Of a DNA stretch of 64,000 nt, positions 6,308 through 16,185 are shown in pieces. Source of the stretch: Arthrobacter sp. GMC3 (GTDB taxonomy: Bacteria > Actinomycetota > Actinomycetes > Actinomycetales > Micrococcaceae); NCBI RefSeq assembly GCF_002929305.1, contig NZ_PJIO01000012.1, positions 32,628-96,627 of the forward strand. The letters are read 5' to 3'. A program made the position numbers and the translations under genes. Each line of letters opens with the position of its first letter. Within the stretch, counting starts at the first letter, position 1. Under the pieces are notes generated by a model that did not search any database, had not been told where the DNA came from, and saw only the letters and a list, made by a program, of their open reading frames with translations.

Positions 6308-8740
6308 CTACCTCGTCGGAAATGGAGAGTGAACCGTCTGCAAGTGTTGATGATGACTGTCGTGAGATAGAGCGCTCGGGAACACTGACAGCTGCGGCCT
6401 TGACGTTGCTCGTACCGGAGTTGTAACGCCGGCGAGCGTCACCGCGACAAGGCTGCCACGTATATTGACCATGAGGGGTTCGCTGCTGGCCCCTGTTACA
6501 GGAACAAGGGAGAGTTTAATGGCTTCGGGAGTGAGTTCCACTGCCAGGATCCTACCCCGGAAAGCGAGCCGGAAAGCCAAGCTGTCCCAGTCGTCCGGCA
6601 GCCTCGGGTCGAAATGCAGCACATCGGCCTGGTCCCGCATTCCTGCGAAGCCACAGACGAGAGAGCTCCACACCCCGCCGGTGGAGGCAATGTGGACACC
6701 GTCGGCGGTGTTTCCGTGCGAATCATCGAGGTCGATGAATAGGGCATCGGTGAAGTGCCGCAGCGCTATGTCTCCGTAACCGATTTCGGCAGCCATGATG
6801 CCTTGTACGCATGCGGACAAGGTGGAGTCTCCAGTGGTGATTGGGTCGTAGAAGTCGAAAGCCCGTTGTTTCTCCTCGGCTGTGAAATTCTGCCACTGAA
6901 GGAACATTGCAAGCACGGTGTCGGCCTGCTTCAGGATCTGGTGCCGGTAGATCACCAGTGGGTGAAAATGCAGTAGCAGCGGATACTTAGCTCGAGGCGT
7001 CGACCAGTCCCACGGTTCTAGGGTCATGAAGTCCTGGTCCTGGCTGTGGACCTGCAGGTGTGTGTCAAAGGGCAGGGCCATCCGGTCTGCGGCTTGGTGC
7101 CACAGTTGGCGATCCTGGGCGCTGACACCGGGGTACTCCACAGCTGCCGCAGCGCGTAAATTGAATCGGGCCATGACATTGGTGTACAGATTGTCATTGA
7201 CCACCGCCGTGTATTCGTCCGGGCCGGTGACGCCGTGAATGTGAAATTGGCCGTCTTTGCCAAAGAAGCCCAGTGACATCCACATCCGGGCAGTCTCGAC
7301 CAGTATTTCTGCCCCCATTTCCTGCCCGAAGCTGGCGTCACCGCTGGCCCATTGATAGCGGTGGGTGGCGAAGGCAATGGCGGCAGCTATGTGGAATTGT
7401 GCCGTCCCTGCAGCATAGTAGGCGCTGGCCTCAAGGCCGTTGATGGTTCGCCAGGGAAACAAGGCCCCATCTACGCTGAGCTCTTTTGCCCGGACCCGGG
7501 CATCGGGCAGCATGGCGTGCCGAGATTGGAGAACCTGCCGGGCTCCTGTCGGATTGGTGTATGTCAGGTAGGGCAGCAGATAGATTTCCTGGTCCCAGAA
7601 GTAGTGCCCCTCATAACCGGATCCGCTCACACCTTTGGCTGGGATTCCGGACACACCCGCTCGCGCGGTGGCCTGGGCGAGCTGGAAGAGATTCCAGCGC
7701 ACTGCCTGCTGTATCTCCGGCTGTGCGTCAACTTCAATGTCAGCTCTTCGCCAGTATTGCTCGTAGTGGGCGGCGCTATCTGCCAGGACTGTGGCTACCG
7801 GAATCAGGGCGGCCTCGGCGGTCGCGGCCAGATCCTTCGCTGCACTGACGCCATCGTCTTCAGGCTCGGTTCCATGGGTAGTGATGTTGCCGACGGGATC
7901 GCCACCTTGGGAGGAGACGGCATAGCTGACGCTCTTTTCCATTCGGAAGGTTTCGTCGGCGTCGATGGCCAAGACAAAGCGCACACTGGACTCGTCCTGT
8001 GCAACTATCGTCTCGAATGGCTGCATGCCTGTGGAAGTCCGGTGGTCCACCGCAAGTGCTACGAGCTGTCTTGACGCGGCGGTCTTCCAAACCAGGTTCA
8101 ATGCCCCATCTGCACCGTCCGCGTACAGCTGTTTCAGAACTCGCCCCGTATGGCGACCAGAGCGTCGCGGGTCATGATCTAGGGAGTCGCTGGTCAGCTG
8201 GTCCTGCCGGTTAATAACGGTGGAGGTGATGTCGACGGCCACGCGCTGGTCGGACGTCACCAGCAGTTCGATCCCTATGGCTCCGCGAGCCTTGAAGCCA
8301 ACGGCTCGCCGCTCCACAGTCGTCACAGTTGCGCCGGAGTGACAGGCCCATTTGATCACGCATTCGTAGATACCAGTTGCGAAGTTAATGCTGCGCTGGA
8401 ACTCCAGCACCATCGATTCCGTTAGAGAAAGTTGCTCGCCATCGATAGTGAGCGTGAAGTTGTTGGCGTCTGGAACATAGACGATGCCCTGTCCTGTGCG
8501 GGCAAAGCCGAAGGCATTTTCGGCGTGTTTTATGTCCCAGACTTCATGGAAACCGTTGATAAACGTACCCGGAAGGTGGGCATCGGAAGGCGCCCAGTGA
8601 GCGCCACGTATGCCGAGATGGCCATTGCCCAGTGCAAAGAGGGTTTCCAGCGTTCCTTCCACACCGGGAGCGTGGATGATCTCAACAAGCTTCCAGGGAT
8701 CGCAAGGAAAACGCAGCCGGTCGGAGTTGATAAGTGCCAT
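6308..8740 (-). CDS. GH65 family glycoside phosphorylase
   Basis: A full-length (810 aa) family 65 enzyme, which phosphorolyses an alpha-glucosidic disaccharide (maltose, trehalose, kojibiose or nigerose) to beta-glucose 1-phosphate and a sugar. The order is N-terminal beta-sandwich (about 1-300), (alpha/alpha)6 barrel (about 330-690) and C-terminal beta-sheet. GHYFWDQEIYLLPYL (about residue 380) is the WD-E substrate motif, and VTGPDEYTAVV (about 505-515) holds the catalytic acid Glu. ATG at 8740 is preceded by AAGGAA. It lies 29 bases downstream of a beta-phosphoglucomutase, which converts the beta-G1P product to G6P, so the two form one catabolic unit in the cytoplasm. The exact disaccharide cannot be read from the sequence. 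Confidence 0.92.
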   Translation of the reverse strand: MALINSDRLRFPCDPWKLVEIIHAPGVEGTLETLFALGNGHLGIRGAHWAPSDAHLPGTFINGFHEVWDIKHAENAFGFARTGQGIVYVPDANNFTLTIDGEQLSLTESMVLEFQRSINFATGIYECVIKWACHSGATVTTVERRAVGFKARGAIGIELLVTSDQRVAVDITSTVINRQDQLTSDSLDHDPRRSGRHTGRVLKQLYADGADGALNLVWKTAASRQLVALAVDHRTSTGMQPFETIVAQDESSVRFVLAIDADETFRMEKSVSYAVSSQGGDPVGNITTHGTEPEDDGVSAAKDLAATAEAALIPVATVLADSAAHYEQYWRRADIEVDAQPEIQQAVRWNLFQLAQATARAGVSGIPAKGVSGSGYEGHYFWDQEIYLLPYLTYTNPTGARQVLQSRHAMLPDARVRAKELSVDGALFPWRTINGLEASAYYAAGTAQFHIAAAIAFATHRYQWASGDASFGQEMGAEILVETARMWMSLGFFGKDGQFHIHGVTGPDEYTAVVNDNLYTNVMARFNLRAAAAVEYPGVSAQDRQLWHQAADRMALPFDTHLQVHSQDQDFMTLEPWDWSTPRAKYPLLLHFHPLVIYRHQILKQADTVLAMFLQWQNFTAEEKQRAFDFYDPITTGDSTLSACVQGIMAAEIGYGDIALRHFTDALFIDLDDSHGNTADGVHIASTGGVWSSLVCGFAGMRDQADVLHFDPRLPDDWDSLAFRLAFRGRILAVELTPEAIKLSLVPVTGASSEPLMVNIRGSLVAVTLAGVTTPVRATSRPQLSVFPSALSHDSHHQHLQTVHSPFPTR

Positions 8741-8769
8741 TGATTGTTTGGTTCCTTAGGGATGTTTGG

Positions 8770-9507
8770 TCAAAGAAGTTCGGAGAGATCGTTGACGACT
8801 GTTGTTGCTCCGGCCTCGAGCAGGGTCTGCCGGCCAGCGCCGCGGTCCACCCCGATCACCGCACGAAAATTGCCGACCCTGCCCGCTTGCACTCCTGAGA
8901 CCGCGTCCTCGATGATGATGCAATCTTTTGACGGAACACCCAGTAGCCTGGCCGCGTAGTCAAAGGTGGCCGGATCAGGCTTGCCGGGGATCCCGTTGAT
9001 GGCGGCCAACGCACCGTCCACCACCACGGGGAAATAGCTATCCAGACCGGCCGCTTTGAGTACCGCAGGAGCGTTGCGGGACGATGAAACTACGGCGAGC
9101 TTGAGGCCCTGGGCGATGGCGGCATGAATGAAATGCACGGACCCGGCGTAAGGCACTACACCGTGAGTCTCAATGGTCGCGTTGAAGATCAAGTTTTTTC
9201 GGTTGCCTAGGCCCCGGACGGTGGAATAGCTCGGGTCATCGTCTTCTTGCCCTTCTGGCAGGTTGATGTCACGTGAAGTTAGGAAGTCTCGCACACCATC
9301 GAAACGTGGCTTGCCATCGATATGGTCAAAGTAGTCCCGCTTTCGGTATTCTTCGCCCTTGCCGGAGCTGACGAGGAAACCGGCGAATAGTGTCTGCCAG
9401 GCCCGCTCATGGAGGGCTGCGGTGGGGGTAAGGACGCCGTCAAGGTCGAAAAGCAGGGCGGAGGCGTTTCTCCAAGAAGCCGTGTCAATGGTTCGGTTGT
9501 CAGTCAT
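8770..9507 (-). CDS. pgmB: Beta-phosphoglucomutase-like HAD hydrolase
   Basis: A 245-residue HAD-IA protein. The nucleophile motif is FDLDGVLTPT (Asp21, Asp23), followed by an alpha-helical cap (about 35-110), motif II VVSSSRN, motif III Lys in GIPGKPDPATF, and motif IV IIIEDAVSGVQAG. Beta-phosphoglucomutase interconverts beta-glucose 1-phosphate and glucose 6-phosphate. ATG at 9507 follows AAAGGA. It is first in a two-gene operon with the GH65 phosphorylase whose product it would use; this context supports pgmB over a generic phosphatase. A 6-bp inverted repeat GGCGCG/CGCGCC (9521-9540) lies in its leader. Confidence 0.85.
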   Translation of the reverse strand: MTDNRTIDTASWRNASALLFDLDGVLTPTAALHERAWQTLFAGFLVSSGKGEEYRKRDYFDHIDGKPRFDGVRDFLTSRDINLPEGQEDDDPSYSTVRGLGNRKNLIFNATIETHGVVPYAGSVHFIHAAIAQGLKLAVVSSSRNAPAVLKAAGLDSYFPVVVDGALAAINGIPGKPDPATFDYAARLLGVPSKDCIIIEDAVSGVQAGRVGNFRAVIGVDRGAGRQTLLEAGATTVVNDLSELL

Positions 9508-10026
9508 GGGGTCCTTTTGGGGCGCGAGAAATCACGCGCCGACACTAATGAGTTGGATTTGTGCTGCGGGCGAGTGGAATTTGCGCGCCCGGGTCACCTC
9601 CCGGAACGTACCGCTGTTACGTCACCTGGACGGCCGTGGAGCGGGTTGAGCTGGTGCTGTTAATCCTGTTTTCCAGCTCAAGTTCCAGATGACGAGCTCA
9701 GTTGTAGCTACCGATATCTGGCGACGTGCCAGTGAGCCGTTAGGAGCTGCATCGATGCCGATGTCAATGCAACGAGGCTGCGCCAGTGTCTAGTGGCTGA
9801 CGCAGCCTCGTTGTGATTCTCTGCTCTGTGTGGGAATCGCGGAGTCAACGCACACTGTGCCAGTGATGTCCTAGCCCCGGTGAGGCGCCGGATTTTCCCG
9901 GCCACCAAAAGGTGTCCGGACTCGGCCGATTGCTCGTGGCGGATGCCTGATCAGTAACGGTGAAGCGGTCCGAGCGACAAATTTCAATCCTGCCGATATC
10001 GCGGATGTGTCTAGTGGCCTTCTTCA
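9508..10026. other. Intergenic region with two inverted repeats
   Basis: No gene is seen. The part next to pgmB should hold its promoter. TTGAGCTGG (9646-9654) faces CCAGCTCAA (9673-9681), a 9-bp repeat that could be an operator or hairpin. A 12-bp hairpin at 9771-9812 is listed as a terminator. Confidence 0.5.
9771..9812 (-). terminator. Probable terminator of the peptide/sugar-acid operon
   Basis: AACGAGGCTGCG (9771-9782) and CGCAGCCTCGTT (9801-9812) form a perfect 12-bp stem with an 18-base loop. It lies about 215 bases after the stop of the aldo/keto reductase, the last gene of the minus-strand operon. There is no long T tail, so strength is uncertain. Confidence 0.55.
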
Positions 10027-10962
10027 CTACGGCAATTTGTGGCCGCCGAGGCGGAACAACTCGTACCACTCGGCGCGGGTCAATGGAAGTTCAGAACCCT
10101 GAGCCGCTCCGGATACCCGTTCGGGGGTGGTCGATCCCACTACTACCTGCATGTTCGCCGGGTGACGAGTTATCCATGCCGTAGCGATTGCGATCGACGG
10201 GACAGCGTATTTGGCGGCTAGCCCGTCTATGGCAGCATTTAGTTCAGGGTGAGCCGGTGACCCCAAAAATACTCCATCGCCACGTCCGCTCTGGAATGGC
10301 GACCATGTCTGGACCGTGATCGCGTTTATGCGACAATACTCGAGCACGCCGCCGCCGTCGACGTTAACTGCTTGTTCTGTGTTGAGCATGTTTGCCGCGA
10401 TGCCTTGGGCGATGATTGGTGCATGCATTATTGACAGTTGTAGTTGATTTGCCACGATTGGCTGTCGGACAGCAGTCTTGAGTAGATCGATCTGGCGCGG
10501 GGTGTGGTTGGAGACCCCGAAGGAACGAACCTTTCCTGATTCTTCGAGGTGGTCGAAGGCGCGTGCTACTTCTTCTGGTTCAACGAGAGCGTCTGGGCGA
10601 TGCAAGAGGAACAGGTCCAAGTAGTCGGTTCGGAGTGCTCGCAATGACCCCTCCACCGACTCCACAATGTGCTCGTAGGAGAAGTCGAAGTAAGGGCCTT
10701 CCTTCACGATGCCCGCTTTTGTTTGGATTGTGACTTTTTCGCGTTCAGATGGGGTCAGCCGGAGTGCATCGGCGAAACGCTTCTCGCACTCGTGAACGTC
10801 CCCGCCATAAATGTCGGCGTGGTCGAAAAAGTCAATGCCCGAGTCACGGGCCACTCGGACCAGTTCACGAATTGCCTCATCGCTTTTGTCCGCGATGCGC
10901 ATGAGGCCGAGCACGACATTCGGGGCTAGCTGGCCAGAAGCGCCAAGCGGGATTGATCTCAT
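10027..10962 (-). CDS. Aldo/keto reductase (YdhF-like)
   Basis: A 311-residue NADPH-dependent aldo/keto reductase with a TIM-barrel fold. The catalytic tetrad is visible: Asp and Tyr in FFDHADIYGGD, Lys in VTIQTKAGI, and His in DLFLLHRPD. The C-terminal VVGSTTPERV segment binds the cofactor phosphate. It follows the ATPase gene by 17 bases with AGGAGAA before its ATG and is last in the transporter operon. It probably reduces a carbonyl intermediate of the imported compound; the substrate is unknown. Confidence 0.88.
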   Translation of the reverse strand: MRSIPLGASGQLAPNVVLGLMRIADKSDEAIRELVRVARDSGIDFFDHADIYGGDVHECEKRFADALRLTPSEREKVTIQTKAGIVKEGPYFDFSYEHIVESVEGSLRALRTDYLDLFLLHRPDALVEPEEVARAFDHLEESGKVRSFGVSNHTPRQIDLLKTAVRQPIVANQLQLSIMHAPIIAQGIAANMLNTEQAVNVDGGGVLEYCRINAITVQTWSPFQSGRGDGVFLGSPAHPELNAAIDGLAAKYAVPSIAIATAWITRHPANMQVVVGSTTPERVSGAAQGSELPLTRAEWYELFRLGGHKLP

Positions 10963-10979
10963 TATTCTTCTCCTATTAT

Positions 10980-11864
10980 TCAGGTGGTTGCGGGCGAGCT
11001 GAGTAGCGCACGGCGACGCCTTCGTTCCCGCTGTTCATCAGGGTCAAGCACGGGATTGGACATGATGAGTTTTTGAGTGCTCGGGTGCTGGGGGTCTTGC
11101 ATGAGGCTGTCTGTAGCACCTGCTTCGATGATTCGCCCCTCAGACATCACGACGGTTCGGTGACTGATGACACGGACTACATCGAGATCATGTGAAACAA
11201 ACAGATATGCGACCCGGGTGCGCTCCTGAAGTTCGATCAGCAGTGCAAGTATGCGCTCTTGCGTAGTCAGGTCAAGAGCACTGACTGGCTCGTCACACAC
11301 GATCAGTCGCGGGTCAAGAGCAAGGGCCCTAGCAATCGCGATTCGTTGACGTTGCCCGCCTGAGAAGTCTCGGGGGAAGCGACGATCGGCTCCGCGCGGC
11401 AGGCCAACCATTTCGAGTAAATCTGCTACTCGTGTCCGAGCCTTAGAAGCGTTCATTCCTCCAACGGCCGCCAAGGGCTCGGTGAGAATGTCACCGACTG
11501 CCATCAAGGGATTTAGTGAAGTGTAAGGGTCTTGAAAGATGACCTGGATGTCTTTACTCAGGCCCCGGCGGGCGCGGCGTGATAGGTGCGAAATATCGCG
11601 GCCATCGAAAGTTACCCGACCACCACTTACGGGGGCCAGTCCCAGTACCGCTCGGCCGACTGATGTTTTCCCGGATCCAGACTCCCCGACGACACCGAGT
11701 GTCTCGCCGATGCCCACGTGGAGGCTGATTCGATCCACAGCACGGAAGGGTTTCCTACGGCCAGGTATCGGGTAGTCGACCTCGAGGCCGTCGATGGTGA
11801 GGAGCTGGCTGTCGCTGGGATTGGCGGCAGGTTCTCCTGCGCGCTCAACTTTAATAATATTCAT
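10980..11864 (-). CDS. Oligopeptide-type ABC transporter ATPase (DppF/OppF-like)
   Basis: A 294-residue ATP-binding subunit. Walker A is GVVGESGSGKTSVGRA (about 57-65), the Q-loop region IFQDPYTSLNPL follows, the signature is FSGGQRQRIAIARAL, and Walker B is RLIVCDEPVSALD. The C-terminal oligopeptide-type extension contains QHPSTQKLI. Its ATG overlaps the stop of the upstream fusion gene (ATGA at 11861-11864), so it is translationally coupled. It pairs with the ATPase half of that fusion to drive uptake. Confidence 0.93.
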   Translation of the reverse strand: MNIIKVERAGEPAANPSDSQLLTIDGLEVDYPIPGRRKPFRAVDRISLHVGIGETLGVVGESGSGKTSVGRAVLGLAPVSGGRVTFDGRDISHLSRRARRGLSKDIQVIFQDPYTSLNPLMAVGDILTEPLAAVGGMNASKARTRVADLLEMVGLPRGADRRFPRDFSGGQRQRIAIARALALDPRLIVCDEPVSALDLTTQERILALLIELQERTRVAYLFVSHDLDVVRVISHRTVVMSEGRIIEAGATDSLMQDPQHPSTQKLIMSNPVLDPDEQRERRRRRALLSSPATT

Positions 11865-13663
11865 CGGACAGCCATCCCCTCAATACCTTGATTCGCTGAA
11901 TCGGTAGCCAGTTTTGCCGAAGAGTCGGGCACTACCCAGGCCCCCCGATTGGGTGCGTTGACTAGAGTCGATGCCAGTAGCGACTGGGTGTATGGGTGAT
12001 GCGGGTCACGCAGTACTTGGCGTACGTCGCCTGTTTCGCGGATCTGGCCGTCTTGCATAACGATGACCCTGTCGCACAGGTCCGCGACAACACCGAGGTT
12101 GTGCGTCACTAGGAGCACACCAAGCCCTCTTTCTTTTTGCAAGCTGCGGAGCAAATCGAGAATCTCGGCCTGCACAGTCACATCAAGCGCCGTGGTTGGC
12201 TCGTCGGCGATGAGGAGCTTTGGCTCGCAGGCCACCGCACCTGCGATAAGGACGCGCTGAGCCATTCCACCACTGATCTGGTGTGGATAGCTGTCATAGA
12301 CTCGCTGCGGGTCAGTGATTCCTACTCGGCCAAGAAGCTCCAACGCTTTCTTACGTGCAGAGCTGCGTGAGTGCCCGGCAATCTCTCGGAGTGGCTCGGT
12401 GAGCTGTGACCCGATAGTGAAGCTGGGGTCAAGGTTGCTCATTGGTTCTTGAGGAATGTAACCAACTGTTTGCCCCAGCAGCCGACGTCGATGACGTGGC
12501 GACAAGCTAGCTAGCCGGGTACCGGCTACTGCAACGGAACCTGCCCGTTGGTAGCCGCCATCAGCGAGCAATCCGAGCGTTGCCAAGATGGTTTGGCTCT
12601 TGCCTGACCCCGATTCACCCACAATTCCTACAATCTCGCCTCTTTCCACCGACAAAGTCGTGTCATGGACTACAACCAATTCCGTTGAGTCGGCTTGTGC
12701 AAATGCAACGCTCATCCCATCGATCTCCAACAGTGCGGTTCCCCTTGACCCACGAGGGCTAGGGGTAAGCGGGGCTAAGGCGAGTTTGGGTGCCCGTACC
12801 GGGGGCCGTCCGCCTGCGACGGTGTCGCCGATAGCATTTGCTAGGAGCAAGAAGGCGCCTGCGGTGAAGGCAATCATCAGCCCAGGCCAGAGTAAAAGAA
12901 AGGGTGCAGTGTAGAGGTTTTTGAATGCGTCGAGCAGCATTGTGCCCCACGTGGGAGTGCTGGCATCTCCAAGGCCGAGGAAGGAAAGGCCAGCTTGCAT
13001 GACGATTGCGAGGCTTCCGATTGACGCTGACATGATCACGATCGGGGCGAGGATAACGCGCAGGATGTGTCTGAACACGATCCGTATGGGCCGCACTCCG
13101 CTAACTCGAGCCGCGTCGACGTACAGTTCGTTGCGCACGGCCACAGTCTGATTCCTCACCAACCGGAAAAAGTTGGGTGAGAGAATGACACCCAGCACGA
13201 CCATAGTCACCCCGACCGAGGGCCCAATAGCCGCGAACATGGCGATCAGGACCATCATGCTTGGAAGCACAATAATCAAGTTGGCCGCCCAGCTGAGCAC
13301 ATCGTCGATAACACCACCGCGATAACCGGCCACCAATCCGGTTGCAAGTCCGATCACGGCCGAGACGGCGACAGTGATAGCGACGCCTAACAGGGTAGTC
13401 CGGATCGCGAAGACCAAACGGCTAAAAACATCCCTCCCCGTACCATCGCCGCCCAACCAATACTCGGACGAAGGGGGCTGATTGATCATGTCCAACCGAG
13501 CCGTTTCGGGGTTGTTTGGGCTAATCCACGGAGCAATGACGCCGGCAATGACGATGACGGAAAGTAGAATCGTTGATATCCAGAACAAGGGGTTTCGACG
13601 AAGAGTTGCCCATCCGCGCAATGCGCGCGCATCGATCGGATCAGTCGTGGTGCTGACGCTCAT
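11861..13663 (-). CDS. Fused ABC permease and ATPase (DppC-DppD type)
   Basis: A 600-residue fusion. Residues up to about 300 are a DppC-like permease with about six membrane segments, the OppC N-terminal region, and the coupling loop ARVSGVRPIRIVFRHILR followed by GLSFLGLGD. From about 320 on it is a full ATPase: GESGSGKSQTILA (Walker A), ISGGMAQRVLIAGAV (signature) and LLIADEPTTALDVTVQ (Walker B). The linker is Pro/Arg-rich (RGGRPPVRAPKLALAPL-like). ATG at 13663 (MSVSTTTDPID) overlaps the permease stop as ATGA and is preferred to the longer frame. Such fusions are known in actinobacterial oligopeptide systems. Confidence 0.93.
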   Translation of the reverse strand: MSVSTTTDPIDARALRGWATLRRNPLFWISTILLSVIVIAGVIAPWISPNNPETARLDMINQPPSSEYWLGGDGTGRDVFSRLVFAIRTTLLGVAITVAVSAVIGLATGLVAGYRGGVIDDVLSWAANLIIVLPSMMVLIAMFAAIGPSVGVTMVVLGVILSPNFFRLVRNQTVAVRNELYVDAARVSGVRPIRIVFRHILRVILAPIVIMSASIGSLAIVMQAGLSFLGLGDASTPTWGTMLLDAFKNLYTAPFLLLWPGLMIAFTAGAFLLLANAIGDTVAGGRPPVRAPKLALAPLTPSPRGSRGTALLEIDGMSVAFAQADSTELVVVHDTTLSVERGEIVGIVGESGSGKSQTILATLGLLADGGYQRAGSVAVAGTRLASLSPRHRRRLLGQTVGYIPQEPMSNLDPSFTIGSQLTEPLREIAGHSRSSARKKALELLGRVGITDPQRVYDSYPHQISGGMAQRVLIAGAVACEPKLLIADEPTTALDVTVQAEILDLLRSLQKERGLGVLLVTHNLGVVADLCDRVIVMQDGQIRETGDVRQVLRDPHHPYTQSLLASTLVNAPNRGAWVVPDSSAKLATDSANQGIEGMAVR

Positions 13664-14613
13664 TGGAGCCTCACTTTCGGGTTGACCCAACCTGCAGCTA
13701 TATCTACAAGCAAGTTGACGACCACGACCACGATCGCCATAGTTATCAGGACGCCCATCACGATGGGAATGTCGCCTTGCAGTGTCGCGTCAACGGCGAG
13801 ATTGCCCATTCCTGGCAGGGCGAAGACTCGCTCGATTAAGACTGCGCCGCTCATCATCCCAATGAACTGAAGTGAGAACACTGTCAGTGCGGGTGAGGCG
13901 GCATTGCGCAATGCATGCTTGAGAACGACACTCCGTTCAGATAATCCACGTGCCCGTAGCGTTCGGACGTAGTCCTTTTGAAGAACCTCAATCACAGCAC
14001 CACGAATTTGTTGAGCCGCACCGGCGACACTGCCAACCACGATTGCGATGACCGGAAGGACGAGGGAAAACAGCCACCCAGTGACCGACACTCCCGGCGA
14101 AACATAGCCTGTGGCCGGGAAAAGCGGAATCGAGATCGCGAACGCAGAGACCAAGGCCAGTGCCAGCCAGAAGTTCGGAATGGCTTCACCCGTAACAGCG
14201 ACAAATTGTAACGCCCGGTCCCCCGCACTGCCACGACGGCGCGCGGCCGCCACCCCCAAAACAAGACTGACCACCACAGCAACGGTCAAAGCGACCACAA
14301 CTAGGGAACCTGTAACGGACAGGCGTGTTAATACGGTTGCGAGCACAGGCTGGGACGTGAACCATGAGTCTCCGAAGTCACCTTGCACAGCGCGAGTGAG
14401 CCATTCCACGTACTGGACCACCAGGGGTCGATCCGTGCCTAATTCGGCGGCTTTCTCGTTGATCTGCTCTTCCGTGGCAAATTCGCCAAGGATGTTCTGT
14501 GCCACGTTTGTGCCTCCGCTGTAGATCAAGGCGTAAGCGACTGCCGTGACAGCGATCAACAAAACGATGCCGCTCGCTACTCGGCGGGCTACAAATCTCC
14601 ACAACACCCTCAT
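13660..14613 (-). CDS. Oligopeptide-type ABC transporter permease (DppB-like)
   Basis: A 317-residue membrane permease with about six transmembrane segments. It shows the N-terminal DppB-like helix (ARRVASGIVLLIAVTAVAYAL) and the coupling loop RARGLSERSVVLKHALRNAA, then SGAVLIERVFALPGMG, characteristic of the DppB/OppB branch. Its ATG shares a base with the stop of the binding-protein gene (TGATG at 14613), so translation is coupled. Confidence 0.92.
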   Translation of the reverse strand: MRVLWRFVARRVASGIVLLIAVTAVAYALIYSGGTNVAQNILGEFATEEQINEKAAELGTDRPLVVQYVEWLTRAVQGDFGDSWFTSQPVLATVLTRLSVTGSLVVVALTVAVVVSLVLGVAAARRRGSAGDRALQFVAVTGEAIPNFWLALALVSAFAISIPLFPATGYVSPGVSVTGWLFSLVLPVIAIVVGSVAGAAQQIRGAVIEVLQKDYVRTLRARGLSERSVVLKHALRNAASPALTVFSLQFIGMMSGAVLIERVFALPGMGNLAVDATLQGDIPIVMGVLITMAIVVVVVNLLVDIAAGWVNPKVRLQ

Positions 14614-16148
14614 CAGCTAGCTGAGGTAGGGCGGTAGTTGCGAAGGTAGGGTACAACGTTCTGTGGGTGAATATCGAAGTCGATGGTCTTCGAGGTGTAG
14701 TAGAGGCGCTCCGCCTGGTAAAAAGGGGCAAACCAGGCTTCCCCTACAAGCCACTCATTCATATTTTGTAGCGCGGAGGCGTACGCCTCCGGGGTACGGC
14801 TGCCGCGCGTGGCCGCATAGTGTGCATCCAATGCAGGGTTTGTTACCTTAAAGACATTCCAGGGTGCCGAGGTTGGAATGTGCTTTTGCACGTCCCACCA
14901 GGGATCCCCCGTGCCGACACGATTGGAGAAGAGAGCGTAGCGGCCGGACTGGATCTCGGTGATGTAATTGCCGACGGTCTCCTGCCGATAGGTGACGTTG
15001 ATACCGACGTCGCCGAGTTGTTGACTCACCAGTGTCGCTGTCATGTCGGTCTCGTTCTGGGGCATTACGACGGAGAAACCGTTGGGATAGCCAGCTTCGG
15101 CCAAAAGGGAACGTGCCTTATCCGGGTTATAAGGGTAGGCGTTGGCAAGGTCGTCGCGATGAGCCACACTACTGACACTGAACATTTCTGCGGAGTGAAC
15201 ACCCTTACCAAGCTGAACAGCTTTCAGTAGTCCAGCAGAATCGATGGCGTAGTTGATTGCCTGGCGAACGCGCTTGTCAGACAGCTCTGGAACGAGCGTT
15301 CCATTGCGGTCAGCCAGGTGCAGCCCCACTCGATCACCGGGTTTGCTCTTGATAGTCATGCCAGCTGACTGCGCTTCTGCAGTTGTCTGGGGCGATCCTG
15401 CCATCCCTAGCACTTGGCCCGAGCGCAATGCGTTGAGGCGGGCCGTTACTTCCGGGATTGGCTTAACAATGACTTCATCAAACGGGAAAGACTGAGCATC
15501 CCAATAGTGCGGATTTCGAACATATGTGTAGTGCGACCCGCGAGCCGTTCGGCTCGAGTCAAGCTGATACGGACCTGCCGTGATAGGCGCGTCCCTGCCT
15601 TTGGCCGTGCCGAGTCCTTCAGGTTTGGCTACCACGCCAGCAACCATCGTCAGGTAGGTGAGGATGGCCGGATCCGGCTCAGCCACGCGAAGTATCACCG
15701 TGTGAGCGTCAGGCGCACTTGCGGTGGCCCCACGAAGCATAAAGTTATTCTGTCCGGTTCCTTGCTTGTGGTGTTCCATGTTGGCAACGACGTCAGCCGA
15801 AGTCACAGGTGAGCCGTCGGAGAACCGCAGGTCATCTCGGAGAGCCAACGTCAACTCAGTTTTTTCATCGTTGTAGGCAAATGACTCGGCCATGCCGGGA
15901 ACAATCGTTGCATCCGGTTTCAGAATCAAAAGCGTGTCATACAACGGCGTCCAATAGCTCACCCGGTGTCCGTTTTCTAGAGCAGCAGGATCGAATGAGG
16001 TGGTGTCGTTCTCAGAAGCTAAAGTCAATGTTGAGGACTTGCCGGGCCCCGGGGCCGGGCTGCCGCATCCCGACAGCCCGATCCCACCTCCAATAGCCAT
16101 TACCGGTATTAGTCCGACGAGCGTCCTACGGCTCAGAATAACTTTCAT
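14613..16148 (-). CDS. ABC transporter substrate-binding lipoprotein (family 5)
   Basis: A 511-residue extracytoplasmic binding protein of the SBP_bac_5 (peptide/nickel/opine) family. ATG at 16148 gives MKVILSRRTLVGLIPVMAIG, a signal peptide with a twin-arginine-like SRRTLVG, followed by lipobox LSGC. The mature N-terminus is thus a lipid-modified Cys. AGENDT-like and SFDPAALENG segments start the family domain. The longer open frame upstream would add an unlikely 35 residues. The ligand is unknown; the lyase and reductase neighbours suggest a sugar-acid or amino-acid derivative instead of a plain peptide. Confidence 0.9.
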   Translation of the reverse strand: MKVILSRRTLVGLIPVMAIGGGIGLSGCGSPAPGPGKSSTLTLASENDTTSFDPAALENGHRVSYWTPLYDTLLILKPDATIVPGMAESFAYNDEKTELTLALRDDLRFSDGSPVTSADVVANMEHHKQGTGQNNFMLRGATASAPDAHTVILRVAEPDPAILTYLTMVAGVVAKPEGLGTAKGRDAPITAGPYQLDSSRTARGSHYTYVRNPHYWDAQSFPFDEVIVKPIPEVTARLNALRSGQVLGMAGSPQTTAEAQSAGMTIKSKPGDRVGLHLADRNGTLVPELSDKRVRQAINYAIDSAGLLKAVQLGKGVHSAEMFSVSSVAHRDDLANAYPYNPDKARSLLAEAGYPNGFSVVMPQNETDMTATLVSQQLGDVGINVTYRQETVGNYITEIQSGRYALFSNRVGTGDPWWDVQKHIPTSAPWNVFKVTNPALDAHYAATRGSRTPEAYASALQNMNEWLVGEAWFAPFYQAERLYYTSKTIDFDIHPQNVVPYLRNYRPTSAS

Positions 16149-16185
16149 GAAGGGGCTCCTTTGTCTCTTCGGTGTGATAAATCGG

